The notes beneath the pieces were generated by a model. That model had not been told where the DNA came from. It did no database searches and saw nothing but the letters and a program-made list of their open reading frames with translations. From positions 1 to 64,000 of the forward strand of contig JAJDUS010000006.1 in the NCBI GenBank assembly GCA_022826535.1: 64,000 bases of DNA. Reading direction: 5' to 3'. The DNA is from Prochlorococcaceae cyanobacterium jk18x1bzbins.87. Its GTDB lineage: Bacteria; Cyanobacteriota; Cyanobacteriia; PCC-6307; Cyanobiaceae. The stretch's first letter is position 1. The number at the start of each line of letters is the position of its first letter. Of the stretch, positions 10,787 to 21,743 are shown piece after piece. The position numbers and the translations under genes were made by a program.

Positions 10787-11734
10787 ATGGGTCACAGGCA
10801 ACCAGGCCTCATCGTCATCCTTGGTCCCACAGCCAGCGGCAAGTCTGCCCTGGCCCTGGACATGGCCTGCCGCCTCAACCTTCCCATCCTCAACGGGGAC
10901 TCCCGCCAAGTGTATCGGGGGATGGACGTGGGCACCGCCAAGGCCACCCCGGCACAGCAGCGCCTGGCTCCCCATTGCCTGCTGGATCTGCGGGATCCCG
11001 ACCAGCCCATGACGGTCCAGGAGTTCCAGGCCCAGGCCCAGGCGTGCATCCTTCAGTTTCATAGCCAGGGCACGACCCCGCTGCTGGTGGGGGGAAGTGG
11101 ACTCTACATGGCAGCCATTACCCGGGGACTGCGCCCCCCGACGCTGCCACCCCAGCCAGCGCTGCGGCGCCAGCTCACCGCCCTGGGTCAGCCCCACTGC
11201 CATGGGCTGCTGCGCTGCGCTGATCCCATGGCCGCCCACCGCATTCACCCCAACGACACGGTACGCACCCAAAGGGCTTTGGAGGTGGTCTACGGCACCG
11301 GCTGTGCCCACTCCCTTCAGCAACGGCGCCAGCCTCCCGCCTATCCCATCCTGGAAATTGGCTTGGCCCCGGAGGATTTGCACCAACGCATTCACCAGCG
11401 TACCGGGGCCATGGCCGCTGGCGGCCTGCTGGAAGAAACACAACGGCTCATGGAGCGTTTCGGGGCGGAGCTGCCGCTGTTGCAGACCATGGGGTACCGG
11501 GAAGCCTGCCAACTGCTCATGGGACGCATGGACCACCAGCAGGCTGTGGCTGCCATCAATCGCCGCACCCGTCAGTATGCCAAGCGGCAACTCACCTGGT
11601 TTCGTGGGCAACATCAGGCCCACTGGCTCACCAGCGCCCAGGGGCAAGGCTGGGCAACCCTCCCCACGGATCTGCGACAAAACATTGTCGATTTGGTGAG
11701 AAAACCCACTGACAGTCCACCCATCCCGGCTTAG
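10787..11734 (+). CDS. miaA: tRNA dimethylallyltransferase
   Basis: MiaA transfers the dimethylallyl group to A37 of tRNAs reading UNN codons. The P-loop GPTASGKSALALDMA lies right after the N-terminus. NGDSRQVYRGMDVGTAK is the conserved DSRQxY substrate loop. VGGSGLYMAAITRGL and RTQRALEVVYGTG are further family blocks, and MGYREACQLLMG and TRQYAKRQLTWFRGQ are the tRNA-binding C-terminal motifs. I choose ATG 10787; a GTG four codons upstream (10775) is also open. The 315-aa length is normal. It is the first gene of a plus-strand run with infC and the GntR regulator. Confidence 0.95.
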   Translation: MGHRQPGLIVILGPTASGKSALALDMACRLNLPILNGDSRQVYRGMDVGTAKATPAQQRLAPHCLLDLRDPDQPMTVQEFQAQAQACILQFHSQGTTPLLVGGSGLYMAAITRGLRPPTLPPQPALRRQLTALGQPHCHGLLRCADPMAAHRIHPNDTVRTQRALEVVYGTGCAHSLQQRRQPPAYPILEIGLAPEDLHQRIHQRTGAMAAGGLLEETQRLMERFGAELPLLQTMGYREACQLLMGRMDHQQAVAAINRRTRQYAKRQLTWFRGQHQAHWLTSAQGQGWATLPTDLRQNIVDLVRKPTDSPPIPA

Positions 11735-11790
11735 GATAAAATCCGATTCAGGGCTTCCCTACAGCCCTCATTTCACCCACCTCCGCGAAT

Positions 11791-12498
11791 TTGGCCCCTC
11801 GTCCCCGCTTTGATCGCCGCCTCCCGGTCCGGGAGCTTCCCAACATCAACGAGCGAATCACCTATCCCACGCTGCGGGTTGTTGATGCGGACGGAACCCA
11901 ACTGGGCATTATTGACCGGGATAAGGCTTTACAGGTGGCCCAGGACCGGGAGCTGGATCTGGTGCTGGTGAGCGAGAAGGCCAATCCTCCCGTCTGTCGG
12001 GTGATGGACTATGGAAAATTCAAGTTTGAACAGGAGAAGAAGGCGAAGGAAGCCAAGAAAAAATCCCACCAGACCGAGGTGAAGGAGGTGAAAATGCGCT
12101 ACAAAATTGACCAGCACGACTATGATGTGCGCACCAAGCAGGCCAGCCGGTTCCTCAAGGCTGGGGATAAGGTGAAATGCACCGTCATCTTCCGTGGCCG
12201 AGAGATCCAGCACGTCAGCTTGGCGGAAAAGCTTCTTCTGCGGTTGGCCAGGGATCTGGAGGAGCAGGCGGAGATTCAGCAGATGCCCAAGCGGGAGGGC
12301 CGTAACATGATCATGTTCCTGACGCCGCGCCGCACACCGCTTGTGAAGACCAAGCCAGCCCCGTCCAGCAGCAATCCAAATGTGAAGAGTAGTGCGGCGG
12401 CGCCTTCCAATGGGGAGCACCAGCACCTCCGGTCCCGTACCCGTCGCCCCTTGAACTCCAATCCAGCCGTTGTGGCCCGTGATCGCACAATGCCGTAG
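11791..12498 (+). CDS. infC: Translation initiation factor IF-3
   Basis: IF-3 binds the 30S subunit and checks start-codon selection. The protein has the N-terminal domain ([25 protein letters not shown]) and the linker with [21 protein letters not shown]. The C-terminal domain is [42 protein letters not shown]. The start codon is a rare TTG at 11791, as the preceding bases offer no in-frame ATG or GTG next to the conserved PRPRFDRR. Rare infC starts allow IF-3 to repress its own translation in E. coli; the same autoregulation here is inferred. A low-complexity tail of about 55 residues (from about residue 180, rich in S, P, N and R) follows the normal end, as in other marine picocyanobacteria. 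Confidence 0.95.
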   Translation: MAPRPRFDRRLPVRELPNINERITYPTLRVVDADGTQLGIIDRDKALQVAQDRELDLVLVSEKANPPVCRVMDYGKFKFEQEKKAKEAKKKSHQTEVKEVKMRYKIDQHDYDVRTKQASRFLKAGDKVKCTVIFRGREIQHVSLAEKLLLRLARDLEEQAEIQQMPKREGRNMIMFLTPRRTPLVKTKPAPSSSNPNVKSSAAAPSNGEHQHLRSRTRRPLNSNPAVVARDRTMP

Positions 12499-12524
12499 GC
12501 TTGTGACAGTTGCCAACTGTCTAC

Positions 12525-13556
12525 GTGCGCTTCCAGGTCCAGCCCTGTAGCTCTGTATCAGCGTCTTTGCAGTTGTACAGCCAACTGTCTTTTGCCATTG
12601 CATCCCGGTTTTACCTGCCTGGACATCGCTTACCCAGTACACGGCAGTTGGCCATGCAAACCAACCTGCACCGCAACACGGTCAGCAAGGTCTATCGGCA
12701 ACTGGAAGCCCATGGCATCGTCCAGGCGGTGGCCGGCTCAGGGGTGTATGTGCGGGGCCAAATCCCCATCAACCTGAAGAATACAGCCGACCAGGCCAGT
12801 GTTGCCGAGTCAGCCCCTGGCCAAGGCCATGCCCAGGAGGTGGGACGCTGCATCAATACCCTGCTCCGTAGCGGCCTCACCCTGCAAGAGGCCCTTCACC
12901 AGCTCACCACGGAAATCAACTGGCGCATCAGTTGTGGCGCCCAGGTGCTGGTCAGTACGCCCCAGGAGGACCTTGGGGCTGCACGGCTCATGGCCAGGGA
13001 ATTGATGACGCTGCCGGTTCCGGTGACCGTGGTTTCTCTGGAATGTCTAGGCCAACGCCTGGCCACCCTTGCCCAGGACGGCAAGAAGGCCACGGTGGTG
13101 ACCAGCCGCTATTTCCTGAAATCAGCCGAGGAGGTGACCAGGGTCCATCAAATGCGTTGCCTGGCCCTGGATCTCAACTCCTTTGCCCATGAGCTCAATG
13201 TGGTTGCACAACTGCGCACGGATAGCTGCGTGGGCCTGGTGAGCATCAGTTCCGGGATCCTCCGCGCAGCAGAACTCATTCTCCAGGCCCAGCGCGGGCA
13301 AGAGTTACTGGTGATGACCGCTGTGGTGGACACGGACAACCCCCATACCGGAAGAAAACAACTGCTGAGTCTTTGCAGGGCCTCAAGCACGGTCCTGTGT
13401 GACCAGCCCAGCCATCCTGTGGTGGAGGCTACCATTCGTCAATACCGTTCCCAGATGCTGCGGGTCCCGACTCTCCACTGTGTGGGCCACTACCTGCGCC
13501 CGGAAACAGTAGAGGTACTGAGCAAGGAGATGAGCCTTAGCTGTCACGCTGCCTGA
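12525..13556 (+). CDS. GntR-family transcriptional regulator
   Basis: The N-terminal winged helix-turn-helix is typical of the GntR family: LQLYSQLSFAIASRFYLPGHRLPSTRQLAMQTNLHRNTVSKVYRQLEAHGIVQAVAGSGVYV at about residues 13-75. The remaining 265 residues form a large C-terminal domain with no aminotransferase-type lysine site, so it is not an MocR protein. Among marine picocyanobacteria a GntR gene stands between infC and cysE. The start is probably GTG at 12525, giving MRFQVQPC; the frame is open to TTG 12510. The gene begins 26 bp after infC and may be cotranscribed. Ligand and target genes are unknown. Confidence 0.82.
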   Translation: MRFQVQPCSSVSASLQLYSQLSFAIASRFYLPGHRLPSTRQLAMQTNLHRNTVSKVYRQLEAHGIVQAVAGSGVYVRGQIPINLKNTADQASVAESAPGQGHAQEVGRCINTLLRSGLTLQEALHQLTTEINWRISCGAQVLVSTPQEDLGAARLMARELMTLPVPVTVVSLECLGQRLATLAQDGKKATVVTSRYFLKSAEEVTRVHQMRCLALDLNSFAHELNVVAQLRTDSCVGLVSISSGILRAAELILQAQRGQELLVMTAVVDTDNPHTGRKQLLSLCRASSTVLCDQPSHPVVEATIRQYRSQMLRVPTLHCVGHYLRPETVEVLSKEMSLSCHAA

Positions 13557-13617
13557 TGGGACCAGCCATTCTGCACAGGTGGGATACAGGCTGTCAGGAT
13601 GGATGCTGAGTCCACCC

Positions 13618-14484
13618 ATGGCCGCCATGCGCACGCTTTTGGCTGATTTCCGGATGATTCGGGAGCGGGACCCGGCAGCCCGGGACTGGCTGGAGTCCCT
13701 GCTCTGCTACCCAGGCTTCCATGCTCTGGTGCTTCATCGCTTCAGCCATAAGCTCTGGCGCCTGGGACTGCCGCTGCTGCCCCGTCTGATTTCCCATGTG
13801 GGACGTTTTCTCACAGGGGTGGAGATTCACCCTGGGGCCCGCATTGCTGCAGGGGTGTTCATTGATCACGGCATGGGGGTGGTGGTTGGCGAGACCACGG
13901 AAATTGGCGAGGGTTGCACCCTCTACCAGGGGGTGACCCTGGGGGGGACCGGCAAGGAGACCGGCAAGCGCCACCCCACCCTGGATCGCAATGTGGTTGT
14001 GGGCGCTGGCGCCAAGGTGCTGGGGGCCATTACCATTGGGGCCAACACCCGTGTGGGGGCTGGCTCGGTTGTGGTGAAAGACGTGCCTCACCACTGCACG
14101 GTGGTGGGTGTGCCGGGCCGGGTGATTCACCGCTCCGGGGTGCGGGTGGATCCCTTGGCCCATTCCCAACTGCCGGATGCGGAAGCCCGGGTCATCCGCA
14201 ACCTCATGGACCGCATTGACGCCCTGGAAGGGGAAGTGGTTGCCCTGCAGGAGTGCCTGCGGGATGTGGCGGCTGGAAGGCCACTGCGCCCCCGCTGTGG
14301 AGGGCAGGCCCAAAATCTGCAGGACCGGGAGATCATCGAATTCTTCAGTGGCCAGGACCATGGCCAGGATGGTGATTCCTGCCCCCAACCCACGGCGGAC
14401 GATACTGCATCTCAGACGATCACATCTCCACGGGAGGGGGTAGACACTGCCGGTGGCCGCGGTTCAAACATGAACATGGAGTAG
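13618..14484 (+). CDS. cysE: Serine O-acetyltransferase
   Basis: CysE makes O-acetylserine from serine and acetyl-CoA for cysteine synthesis. The N-terminal helical part ([31 protein letters not shown]) and the left-handed beta-helix of hexapeptide repeats ([40 protein letters not shown]) contain the catalytic DHG motif and the His after [28 protein letters not shown] closes the active site. The start could be ATG 13603, 13618 or 13627. The C-terminus is extended by roughly 40 residues beyond the normal length. The last 73 bp are antisense to the end of secA, so part of that tail may be a drifted stop codon. Confidence 0.92.
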   Translation: MAAMRTLLADFRMIRERDPAARDWLESLLCYPGFHALVLHRFSHKLWRLGLPLLPRLISHVGRFLTGVEIHPGARIAAGVFIDHGMGVVVGETTEIGEGCTLYQGVTLGGTGKETGKRHPTLDRNVVVGAGAKVLGAITIGANTRVGAGSVVVKDVPHHCTVVGVPGRVIHRSGVRVDPLAHSQLPDAEARVIRNLMDRIDALEGEVVALQECLRDVAAGRPLRPRCGGQAQNLQDREIIEFFSGQDHGQDGDSCPQPTADDTASQTITSPREGVDTAGGRGSNMNME

Positions 14485-17267
14485 ATGACATTACGGCGCA
14501 TTTGGGTCATCATGTCCAAAAACATGGTATATCCTTCATTTTTGTACTCCATGAGGGGATCTTTCTGGCCATATCCCCGTAAATTCACCGATTCCCGTAG
14601 AGCATCCATACTCTGCAAATGTTCACGCCAAAGAGTGTCAATCTGCTGCAGAATAAAGAAGCGCTCAGCCTGACGCATCAGATTAGACTGGATTTCATTG
14701 ACTTGGAACTCCTTGATGTCGTAGGCACTGCGTAGTTGCTCGCAGAGAAAAGCCTTGAGCTCTTCAACCTTGAGGTCACGGAGGTCCTGGGGTTGTAGAT
14801 CACTGAGCAGGTGAACAAACTCTTTCACTTTGCCCACCAGCAGATCCAGTGGCCATTCCTCCGGGGGGAGCTCAGGGTCCACATAGGCATCAACAATGTC
14901 TTCCATGGTGCGCTCTCCATAACTCAGAACCTGTTGTTTCAGTTGGTCTCCCTTCAACACCCGGCGCCGCTCCGCATAAATGGCGCGCCGCTGGTTATTC
15001 ATGACTTGGTCGTAATCAAAGACTTGTTTGCGGATATCAAAGTAATAGGTTTCCACTTTCTTTTGGGCAGATTCCAGGGAGCGGGTGAGCAGACCGGATT
15101 CAATGGGCATGTCCTCATCAACGCGGAAGGCGTCCATCACCTTGGCCACCCGCTCACCACCAAAGATGCGCAACAGGCTATCCTCCAAAGACAGGAAGAA
15201 CCGGCTGCTCCCTGGATCTCCCTGGCGCCCGGAGCGGCCCCGCAGTTGGTTATCCACCCGCCGAGACTCATGACGTTCCGTCCCGATCACATGGAGCCCC
15301 CCGCGATCAGTCACCTCCTCCTGCTCACGATTGGTTACCTTATCATATTCCCCACGAATCTCCTGCATCAGTTCCCGTAGTTTCTTGATTAAATCATCCT
15401 GAATGGGGGCCTTCTCTGCCGCCACATTGAGGCGCTCATCCAAAGTGATGAGGCTCAACTGCTTCTCTCCCCAAGCCTCCACCAACTCAACCTTCAGTTG
15501 GGCCAACTGCTGCCCTGTCCCTGAGCTGATGGGGCAAGGAAACAGTTTGGCCAGGCGGCGGGACTGCTCCTCTTGCCGCTTACGTCGTCGGGCTTCTACT
15601 TGCAGGGGGGGCAACTGCTGCTTGTCCAGCCCGTCACCCCGTGTGAGCTGGGGATCCTCCGGGTTCACCAACTGGGGGAGCAATTCCTCACGGATGCGCA
15701 GACGGGCCATATAGTCCGTGTTGCCGCCAAGAATAATGTCCGTGCCGCGGCCCGCCATGTTGGTGGAGATGGTTACAGCCCCGGCGCGGCCCGCCTGGGC
15801 GATAATCTCTGCTTCTCGTTCCACATTTTCCGGCTTGGCATTCAAGAGGTTGTGGGGAATGCTGCGCTCCTTCAGCAAACCGCTGATCAACTCGGACTTC
15901 TCCACACTGGTGGTGCCCACCAGGACTGGTCGCCCCATCTCGTGTTCCTTGGCAATCTCATCGGCAACGGCACGCCACTTGGCCGCTTCTGTCTTAAACA
16001 CCTGATCTGGTAAATCGTTGCGAATCAAGCGGCGATTGGTGGGAACAACTGCAACTTCAAGGTTATAGGTTTTCTCCAGCTCGGTTTCCTCTGTTTTGGC
16101 GGTGCCGGTCATGCCGGCAAGGCGGGGATAGAGAAGGAACAGGTTTTGATAGGTGATGGTGGCCATGGTCTGGGTTTCTGCCTGGATCTCCAGATCTTCC
16201 TTGGCTTCAATGGCTTGATGCTGGCCATCACTCCACCGTCGTGTTGGCATCACGCGCCCGGTGAACTCATCCACAATCACTGCTTGACCCTCACGGACAA
16301 TGTAATTTACGTCTTTGGTAAATAATTCTTTGGCTTTGAGGGCGTTGTTAATATAATGTGCCCAGGGATCCTTGGGATTGAACAGATCCTTAACCTGTAA
16401 CAGTGTCTCCACCTTCTCAAAACCTTGATCCGTCAGCATCACATTACGCTGTTTCTCGTCCACCTCATAGTCCCCCTCAGGTTCCACCCCGTCCTTTGTC
16501 ATCCCTTCAGCCCGTAGCAACTGGGTGGCAATGGCAGCGGCTTCTTTGTATTTTTCCTGGGGACGCTCCACCTGGCCGGAGATAATCAGAGGGGTGCGGG
16601 CCTCATCCACCAAGATGGAATCCACCTCATCAATAATGCAATAATGAAAGTCCCGCTGCACCAGATCCTTGAGATCCGTGGCCATATTGTCCCGTAGATA
16701 GTCAAAGCCCAACTCGCTGTTGGTGACGTAGGTGATATCGCAGGCATAGTTGCGCTGACGCTCCCCAGGGCTCATCTCCTGCTGGATCAAGCCGACGCTC
16801 AGGCCCAAAAAACGATGAATCTGGCCCACCCACTCCGTATCGCGGCGGGCCAGGTAGTCATTGACGGTGACAATATGCACACCCTGCCCCGTCAAGGCAT
16901 TGAGATAGGCGGGCAGGGTGGCCACCAGGGTTTTCCCCTCCCCTGTTTTCATCTCGGCAATTTGGCCGTCATGGAGCACCATGCCGCCAATGAGCTGCAC
17001 ATCAAAGTGACGCATGTCCAGCACACGCTTGCCCGCCTCCCGCACCACAGCGAAGGCTTCCGACAGCAGTTCATCCATCAGCTCAAGGCGCTGCTCCGGC
17101 TTCCGAAGGCCTGCAAACCTCTCTCGGAATGTCTGGGTTCGCCCCTGCAACTCCTGGTCGGAGAGGGCTGCGATCTCCTCCTCAAGGCCGTTGATCTGGG
17201 CCACAAAGGGCTGGTATCGTTTCAGCTTGCGGGCGTTAGGGTCACCCAGAAGCAGCTTGAGCATCAC
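14412..17267 (-). CDS. secA: Preprotein translocase ATPase SecA
   Basis: SecA drives proteins through SecYEG using ATP, at the plasma membrane and in cyanobacteria also at the thylakoid. The 951-aa protein shows Walker A in [20 protein letters not shown] and [13 protein letters not shown]. The DEAD-like box is [21 protein letters not shown]. Peptide-binding and scaffold segments follow. [14 protein letters not shown] and [41 protein letters not shown] are the second nucleotide-binding domain. The C-terminal zinc tail of E. coli SecA is absent, as is usual in cyanobacteria. The 3' end overlaps cysE (convergent). Confidence 0.97.
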   Translation of the reverse strand: MMLKLLLGDPNARKLKRYQPFVAQINGLEEEIAALSDQELQGRTQTFRERFAGLRKPEQRLELMDELLSEAFAVVREAGKRVLDMRHFDVQLIGGMVLHDGQIAEMKTGEGKTLVATLPAYLNALTGQGVHIVTVNDYLARRDTEWVGQIHRFLGLSVGLIQQEMSPGERQRNYACDITYVTNSELGFDYLRDNMATDLKDLVQRDFHYCIIDEVDSILVDEARTPLIISGQVERPQEKYKEAAAIATQLLRAEGMTKDGVEPEGDYEVDEKQRNVMLTDQGFEKVETLLQVKDLFNPKDPWAHYINNALKAKELFTKDVNYIVREGQAVIVDEFTGRVMPTRRWSDGQHQAIEAKEDLEIQAETQTMATITYQNLFLLYPRLAGMTGTAKTEETELEKTYNLEVAVVPTNRRLIRNDLPDQVFKTEAAKWRAVADEIAKEHEMGRPVLVGTTSVEKSELISGLLKERSIPHNLLNAKPENVEREAEIIAQAGRAGAVTISTNMAGRGTDIILGGNTDYMARLRIREELLPQLVNPEDPQLTRGDGLDKQQLPPLQVEARRRKRQEEQSRRLAKLFPCPISSGTGQQLAQLKVELVEAWGEKQLSLITLDERLNVAAEKAPIQDDLIKKLRELMQEIRGEYDKVTNREQEEVTDRGGLHVIGTERHESRRVDNQLRGRSGRQGDPGSSRFFLSLEDSLLRIFGGERVAKVMDAFRVDEDMPIESGLLTRSLESAQKKVETYYFDIRKQVFDYDQVMNNQRRAIYAERRRVLKGDQLKQQVLSYGERTMEDIVDAYVDPELPPEEWPLDLLVGKVKEFVHLLSDLQPQDLRDLKVEELKAFLCEQLRSAYDIKEFQVNEIQSNLMRQAERFFILQQIDTLWREHLQSMDALRESVNLRGYGQKDPLMEYKNEGYTMFLDMMTQMRRNVIYSMFMFEPRPPAVSTPSRGDVIV

Positions 17268-17462
17268 GCATCTCCAGCGGCAAAGGCTCCTTGACAGTGG
17301 ACTGAGCTGTCAACAGGCCGCCTTCATTGGTGCCAACATCCTACCATCACCCCGTCCCTGGAGGGGCAATCTGTCCCAGGCAAGGCTAAGCTCTGATGCA
17401 AGCTGGGTCGCCAACCCGTGGTTTCCAGACCTCCCTCCCCCTGCCTGGGCCAGGTGATCGCC

Positions 17463-17948
17463 ATGAACAAAGACCCCAGCACACTGCGCAGCTTCTCCCA
17501 TGGCCGCTGGCTCTTCTGGCTACCTGCCCTGCTGCGGACACCCCTGCAAGGGGTCCTGGAGGGGCACCCTCTGCCGGTGGGTCAGTTGCAGGCGCTGTTC
17601 AGGGACAACAGCTTCTGGGGACGGGAACGGCGCCCTGCCGGTTTGCTGCGCAGTCTGCGGGGCTCAGACGTGATCGTGAGCACCTGGGATGGGGAAGATT
17701 TGGTGGCTGTGGGGCGCGCCACCAGTGACGGAATCTACCGGGCTGTGCTCTGGGATGTGGTGGTCCGTCAAGATTGGCAAGGTCGTGGCGCGGGCCGGGC
17801 TATGGTGAGCCGCCTGCTGGCGGCGCCGCCAGTGCGCTGTGCTGAGCGGGTCTATGCCATGACCACCCATGGGGTGGGCTTCTATCGGCGGCTGGGTTTC
17901 CATGAGGAAGAGAAGCAGCATCTCATGCTGTTCCGGACGGGCTTCTGA
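17463..17948 (+). CDS. GNAT-family N-acetyltransferase
   Basis: The central block VLWDVVVRQDWQGRGAGRAMVSRLLAAPP is the acetyl-CoA-binding motif A (QxxGxG/A) of GNAT enzymes. YAMTTHGVGFYRRLGFHEEEKQHLMLFRTGF is motif B with the typical FYxxLGF end. The ATG at 17463 gives about 161 aa; an upstream in-frame ATG at 17418 would add 15 unlike residues. It lies divergently from secA. The acetylated substrate is unknown; members of this class modify proteins, amines or amino acids. A secA-side GNAT gene is a common neighbour in this cyanobacterial lineage. Confidence 0.83.
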   Translation: MNKDPSTLRSFSHGRWLFWLPALLRTPLQGVLEGHPLPVGQLQALFRDNSFWGRERRPAGLLRSLRGSDVIVSTWDGEDLVAVGRATSDGIYRAVLWDVVVRQDWQGRGAGRAMVSRLLAAPPVRCAERVYAMTTHGVGFYRRLGFHEEEKQHLMLFRTGF

Positions 17949-17972
17949 GCCTCCTGGAGTCAACTGGAATCA

Positions 17973-18044
17973 AGCGGATGAAGAGACTCGAACTCTCGAC
18001 CCTCTCCTTGGCAAGGAGATGCTCTACCACTGAGCTACATCCGC
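17973..18044 (-). tRNA. tRNA-Gly(GCC)
   Basis: The minus-strand sequence starts GCGGATG and ends CATCCGC, forming the 7-bp acceptor stem. The D-arm AGCTCAGTGGTAGAGC and the anticodon stem-loop TCTCC-TTGCCAA-GGAGA give anticodon GCC. The T-arm GTTCGAGTC is intact. It is 72 nt long with the discriminator base. It lies between the GNAT gene and ribH. Confidence 0.96.
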
Positions 18045-18110
18045 AGCCGGCTGGACAACGCCGTGCCTGGGGATCCATCATGAACCACGGAGGGCCTATC
18101 TGTCAATGGG

Positions 18111-18617
18111 TCAGGGAACGATGGGGGAGGGGGAGGAAGGAAGCACCCCCATGAGGCTGGCCATCTCCAGGGCCTCAAGGCCGTAGGTCCAGCCCAGATT
18201 GCTTTTGATGCCAGCCCGCTCCAGGGCCTGCTGCAGGGTATCGGTGGTGAGAACCCCAAAGATCACCGGGATGCCACTGTCGCGGGCAACACTGGCCACC
18301 CCCTTGGACACCTCGGCAATGACCACATCAAAGTGGGGCGTGTCGCCACGGACCACGGCCCCCAAGGCAATGATCACCTGATAGCGGCCACTGCGGGCCA
18401 GGCGTTGAGCCACCACAGGGATTTCAAAACTCCCTGGCACCCACACCGTATCCAATTGGGAACTGGTCTCACCGGTGTCAATGCCGTGGCGGGTCAGGCA
18501 GTCGAGGCAGCCGGAAAGCAGACGGGTGGTGATGAGATCATTGAAACGAGCCACCACCAGACCAATGCGGACACGATCCAGCTCCGGAGCAGAAAAGCTC
18601 CCTTCAAACGTGGTCAC
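18111..18617 (-). CDS. ribH: 6,7-dimethyl-8-ribityllumazine synthase
   Basis: RibH joins 5-amino-6-ribitylaminouracil with dihydroxybutanone phosphate to make lumazine, the riboflavin precursor. Visible family features are [41 protein letters not shown] (substrate loop), [16 protein letters not shown] (catalytic His in the TPHFD stretch) and [23 protein letters not shown] at 18617 (VTTFEGSF) is the likely start; the open frame reaches to 18695 but has no family similarity there. It lies 50 bp downstream of psbZ on the same strand, an arrangement known from marine Synechococcus, so cotranscription is possible. Confidence 0.94.
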   Translation of the reverse strand: MTTFEGSFSAPELDRVRIGLVVARFNDLITTRLLSGCLDCLTRHGIDTGETSSQLDTVWVPGSFEIPVVAQRLARSGRYQVIIALGAVVRGDTPHFDVVIAEVSKGVASVARDSGIPVIFGVLTTDTLQQALERAGIKSNLGWTYGLEALEMASLMGVLPSSPSPIVP

Positions 18618-18667
18618 TTGCGGGGGTGCTCCTGGCCAATGCAGCCTAGATGGTGGAGCCTGGATCC

Positions 18668-18856
18668 TCAGGCCACAAAAACACTCATGCCCCAATTGAG
18701 CAGCACCAGGCCAATCCAGACCGCACTGCCCAAAAGAATCAACCGATTGGAGCGACCGCTATCTTCACCGCTGGCATAAAGCACAGGCACGGCCACCACC
18801 ATGGCAAAGCTCATCACCACCAGGAGGAACACAGTGAACACATTGAGAATCTGCAT
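18668..18856 (-). CDS. psbZ: Photosystem II protein PsbZ (Ycf9)
   Basis: The 62-aa sequence starts [21 protein letters not shown] and has two membrane helices joined by a short polar loop ([12 protein letters not shown]), exactly the PsbZ layout. The C-terminus [15 protein letters not shown] is also typical. PsbZ sits at the edge of the PSII core and stabilises contact with antenna proteins. The ATG at 18856 fits homologues; the frame is open 28 codons upstream without similarity. The gene is divergent from mutS. Confidence 0.95.
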   Translation of the reverse strand: MQILNVFTVFLLVVMSFAMVVAVPVLYASGEDSGRSNRLILLGSAVWIGLVLLNWGMSVFVA

Positions 18857-18962
18857 GGGTACGCAGTAGGGATAGGAGACTCCGTAAATCAGTCTTCCAT
18901 GAAAACCATGCACTTGCGGTTTTCTGCCTACGATCCGCAACAGCTTGTGGGAGTTGGAGAAG

Positions 18963-21743
18963 ATGGGTGGTGAAGCAGAGCCCCATCACAATCAGCAGTT
19001 GGCCTTCATTGGCCTGGAAGCCGTCCCAGCGAATCCAGGCCCCATCACTACCGTGGCCAGCACCAAACCAGCGGCGCCGGCGCGCCGTCAGGACCCCATG
19101 GCTGGGCAGCAGAACCAGCAGAACTCCGGCGAAGAGGTGTTGAACTCAGGTCCCCGCTGGCGTCACCACAGCCAGGTGCCCTTCCCGGCCCTGACGCCCA
19201 TGCTCCGCCACTACGTGGACCTTAAGCGTCAACATCCCCAGCGCCTGCTCCTGTATCGCCTGGGGGACTTCTACGAGTGCTTCTTTGAGGATGCCATCAC
19301 CGCCTCCACTGTGCTGGAGCTGACCCTGACGGGCAAGGAAGGGGGGCGCGCCATTGGTCGGGTGCCCATGGCCGGCATTCCCCATCATGCCCTTGAGCGC
19401 TATACCACCCAGTTGCTGCGCCATGGGTGCAGTGTGGCCATCTGTGATCAGTTGGAGACCACCCCCAGCCATGGGGGCCTCCTGCGACGGGACATCACCC
19501 GGGTGCTCACCCCTGGGACAGTGCTGGAGGAGGGGATGCTGAGCGCCCGGCACAACAATTGGCTGGCCGCAGCGCTTGCCGGTGAAAACGGCCATGGGCC
19601 CGCCTGGGGGCTTGCTGTGGCGGACGTGTCCACAGGGGAATTCCAGGCCACCCAGGTGCGCAACAGTAGCCAGTTGAACCAGGAGCTGCTCCGCCTACGG
19701 GTGGCGGAACTGCTGCTTCCCCAGGGGGGCGACCCCGGTGAGGACAGGGCAGCCATGGCGCCACCGCCCTGGTGCCCCAAGGGGCTGGCGGTGGGCACAG
19801 TCCCCCGCCGGGCCTTCCAGCGCATGGCGGCGGAGACCGTGTTGCAGGAGCGCTTCCAACTGACGGGAGTTTCCGGACTGGGACTCCATGTGCTCCCCTT
19901 GGCTCTCGGTGCCTGCGGCGGACTGCTGCACTATCTGCAAGATACCCAGCGGGGCATGACTGTTCCCCTGGCCATGCCCAGAACCTATTCCCTGGAGCAG
20001 CACCTGCAGATCGATCAGCAAACCCATCGCCATCTGGAACTCACGGAAACCCAGCGGGATGGCCAGTGGCAGGGATCCCTGCTCTGGGCCATTGACCACA
20101 CCCTCACAGCCATGGGGGGACGCTGTCTGCGCCGCTGGTTGCAACGGCCCCTGGTGGATCTCCAAGCCATTGCCGCACGGCAGGAGACCATTGCCACGCT
20201 GATGGCAACACCCGAATTGCGGCAAGCCCTGCGCCGGGTGCTGCGTCCCATGGGGGATCTGGAGCGCCTGGCGGGGCGTTCAGCCAGTGGCACAGCGGGG
20301 GCCCGGGATCTGATGGCCCTGGCGGATGGCCTGGAGCGGCTGGGGCAGTTGGCGGGCCTGCTCCGTGATGCCCCTGGTCCCTATTTCCAACCCTTGCGCC
20401 ACCGGGATCCCGCCTTGGGGGCACTCATGGAGACCACGCGACGGACACTGGTCAGTAGTCCACCTCTGTCCCTGTTGGAGGGGGGGCTGATCCAGGACGG
20501 GGTGGATGATCGTCTGGACGAGATGCGCCAACGGCTGGGTGAAGATCAAGCCTGGCTGAACCAGTTGGAGCAGCGGGAACGACAGGCCACCGGTATCAGC
20601 AGCCTGCGCCTGAACCTGCACCGCAGCTTCGGCTATTTCATCAGCATCAGCAAGAGCCGGGCCCACCAAGCTCCGGAGCGCTACATCCGCCGCCAGACCT
20701 TGGCCAATGAGGAACGCTTTGTCACACCGGAATTGAAAGAGCGGGAGGGACGCATCCTGTCCTTGCGCTCCCGTACAGCCCAGCAGGAGTATGATCTCTT
20801 TTGCGGTCTGCGCCACCAGGTGGGGGAGCAGGCCGGTCCCATCCGCCACCGGGCCGCAGCCGTGGCAGCCCTGGATGCCCTGGTGGGTCTGGCGGAGTTG
20901 GCAGCCACCCACAACTACTGCCGTCCCCAGATGGATGACAGCCGCACCATCGCCATCACCGCAGGCCGGCACCCGGTGGTGGAGCAAAACCTGGTGCAGG
21001 GGACCTTTGTGGCCAATGACCTTGCCCTCGCCCAACCTCAGGGCGCCGATCTGATCATTCTCACAGGTCCCAATGCCAGCGGCAAAAGCTGCTATCTGCG
21101 GCAGACGGGACTGCTGCAGATCCTGGCCCAGATGGGCAGTTATGTGCCGGCCACTGCAGCACGCCTGGGCCTCTGTGACCGGATCTTTTCCCGGGTTGGC
21201 GCTGTGGACGATCTGGCGGCAGGGCAATCCACCTTCATGGTGGAGATGAGTGAAACCGCCAATATCCTCCACCACGCCACGGATCGTTCCCTGGTGTTGC
21301 TGGATGAGATTGGCCGTGGCACCGCCACCTTTGATGGACTGGCCATTGCCTGGGCCGTGGCGGAAGACCTGGCCACCCACCTGGGGTCCCGCACCATCTT
21401 TGCCACCCACTACCACGAACTCAACCACTTGGCCCGTCACCTGAGCAACGTGGTGAATCACCAGGTGATTGTGGTGGAAAAGAACGACCAACTGGTGTTT
21501 CTTCACCAGGTGCGCCCAGGTGGCGCAGACCGCAGCTATGGCATTGAAGCTGCACGCCTGGCGGGAATGCCGAGCTCCGTGGTGCTGCGGGCCCGTCAAG
21601 TGCTCAGCACCATTGAGGCCAATAGCCACTTGGCGGTGGAGCCGGTGGAGGCGCCTTTCTCTTCCCGTCCCTCTGGGTGTAGAGCCTTTCAAACCACCTG
21701 CAAAGACCATGGCGCCAGTGTCGGTGGCCCCGATCAATGCTGA
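18963..21743 (+). CDS. mutS: DNA mismatch repair protein MutS
   Basis: MutS finds mismatches and recruits MutL. Residues after the N-terminal low-complexity stretch give [34 protein letters not shown], the mismatch-binding domain I. Its Phe-x-Glu (FYE) wedge is intact. The ABC-type ATPase has Walker [19 protein letters not shown], Walker [22 protein letters not shown] and the ATHYHEL switch. The C-terminus is short, ending soon after [11 protein letters not shown]. Start choice among TTG 18945, ATG 18963 or ATG 19098 is unsure; the first 70 residues (repeated A, P, Q and N) have no recognisable domain. It is divergent from psbZ. Confidence 0.96.
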   Translation: MGGEAEPHHNQQLAFIGLEAVPANPGPITTVASTKPAAPARRQDPMAGQQNQQNSGEEVLNSGPRWRHHSQVPFPALTPMLRHYVDLKRQHPQRLLLYRLGDFYECFFEDAITASTVLELTLTGKEGGRAIGRVPMAGIPHHALERYTTQLLRHGCSVAICDQLETTPSHGGLLRRDITRVLTPGTVLEEGMLSARHNNWLAAALAGENGHGPAWGLAVADVSTGEFQATQVRNSSQLNQELLRLRVAELLLPQGGDPGEDRAAMAPPPWCPKGLAVGTVPRRAFQRMAAETVLQERFQLTGVSGLGLHVLPLALGACGGLLHYLQDTQRGMTVPLAMPRTYSLEQHLQIDQQTHRHLELTETQRDGQWQGSLLWAIDHTLTAMGGRCLRRWLQRPLVDLQAIAARQETIATLMATPELRQALRRVLRPMGDLERLAGRSASGTAGARDLMALADGLERLGQLAGLLRDAPGPYFQPLRHRDPALGALMETTRRTLVSSPPLSLLEGGLIQDGVDDRLDEMRQRLGEDQAWLNQLEQRERQATGISSLRLNLHRSFGYFISISKSRAHQAPERYIRRQTLANEERFVTPELKEREGRILSLRSRTAQQEYDLFCGLRHQVGEQAGPIRHRAAAVAALDALVGLAELAATHNYCRPQMDDSRTIAITAGRHPVVEQNLVQGTFVANDLALAQPQGADLIILTGPNASGKSCYLRQTGLLQILAQMGSYVPATAARLGLCDRIFSRVGAVDDLAAGQSTFMVEMSETANILHHATDRSLVLLDEIGRGTATFDGLAIAWAVAEDLATHLGSRTIFATHYHELNHLARHLSNVVNHQVIVVEKNDQLVFLHQVRPGGADRSYGIEAARLAGMPSSVVLRARQVLSTIEANSHLAVEPVEAPFSSRPSGCRAFQTTCKDHGASVGGPDQC

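Noticed and set aside
16403-16585. Plus-strand frame opposite secA starting [11 protein letters not shown]
   Set aside because: Antisense shadow of SecA; no ribosome site.
20280-21737. 485-codon minus-strand frame opposite mutS
   Set aside because: It is the reverse of the MutS ATPase region and has no family features; its length only reflects codon bias.
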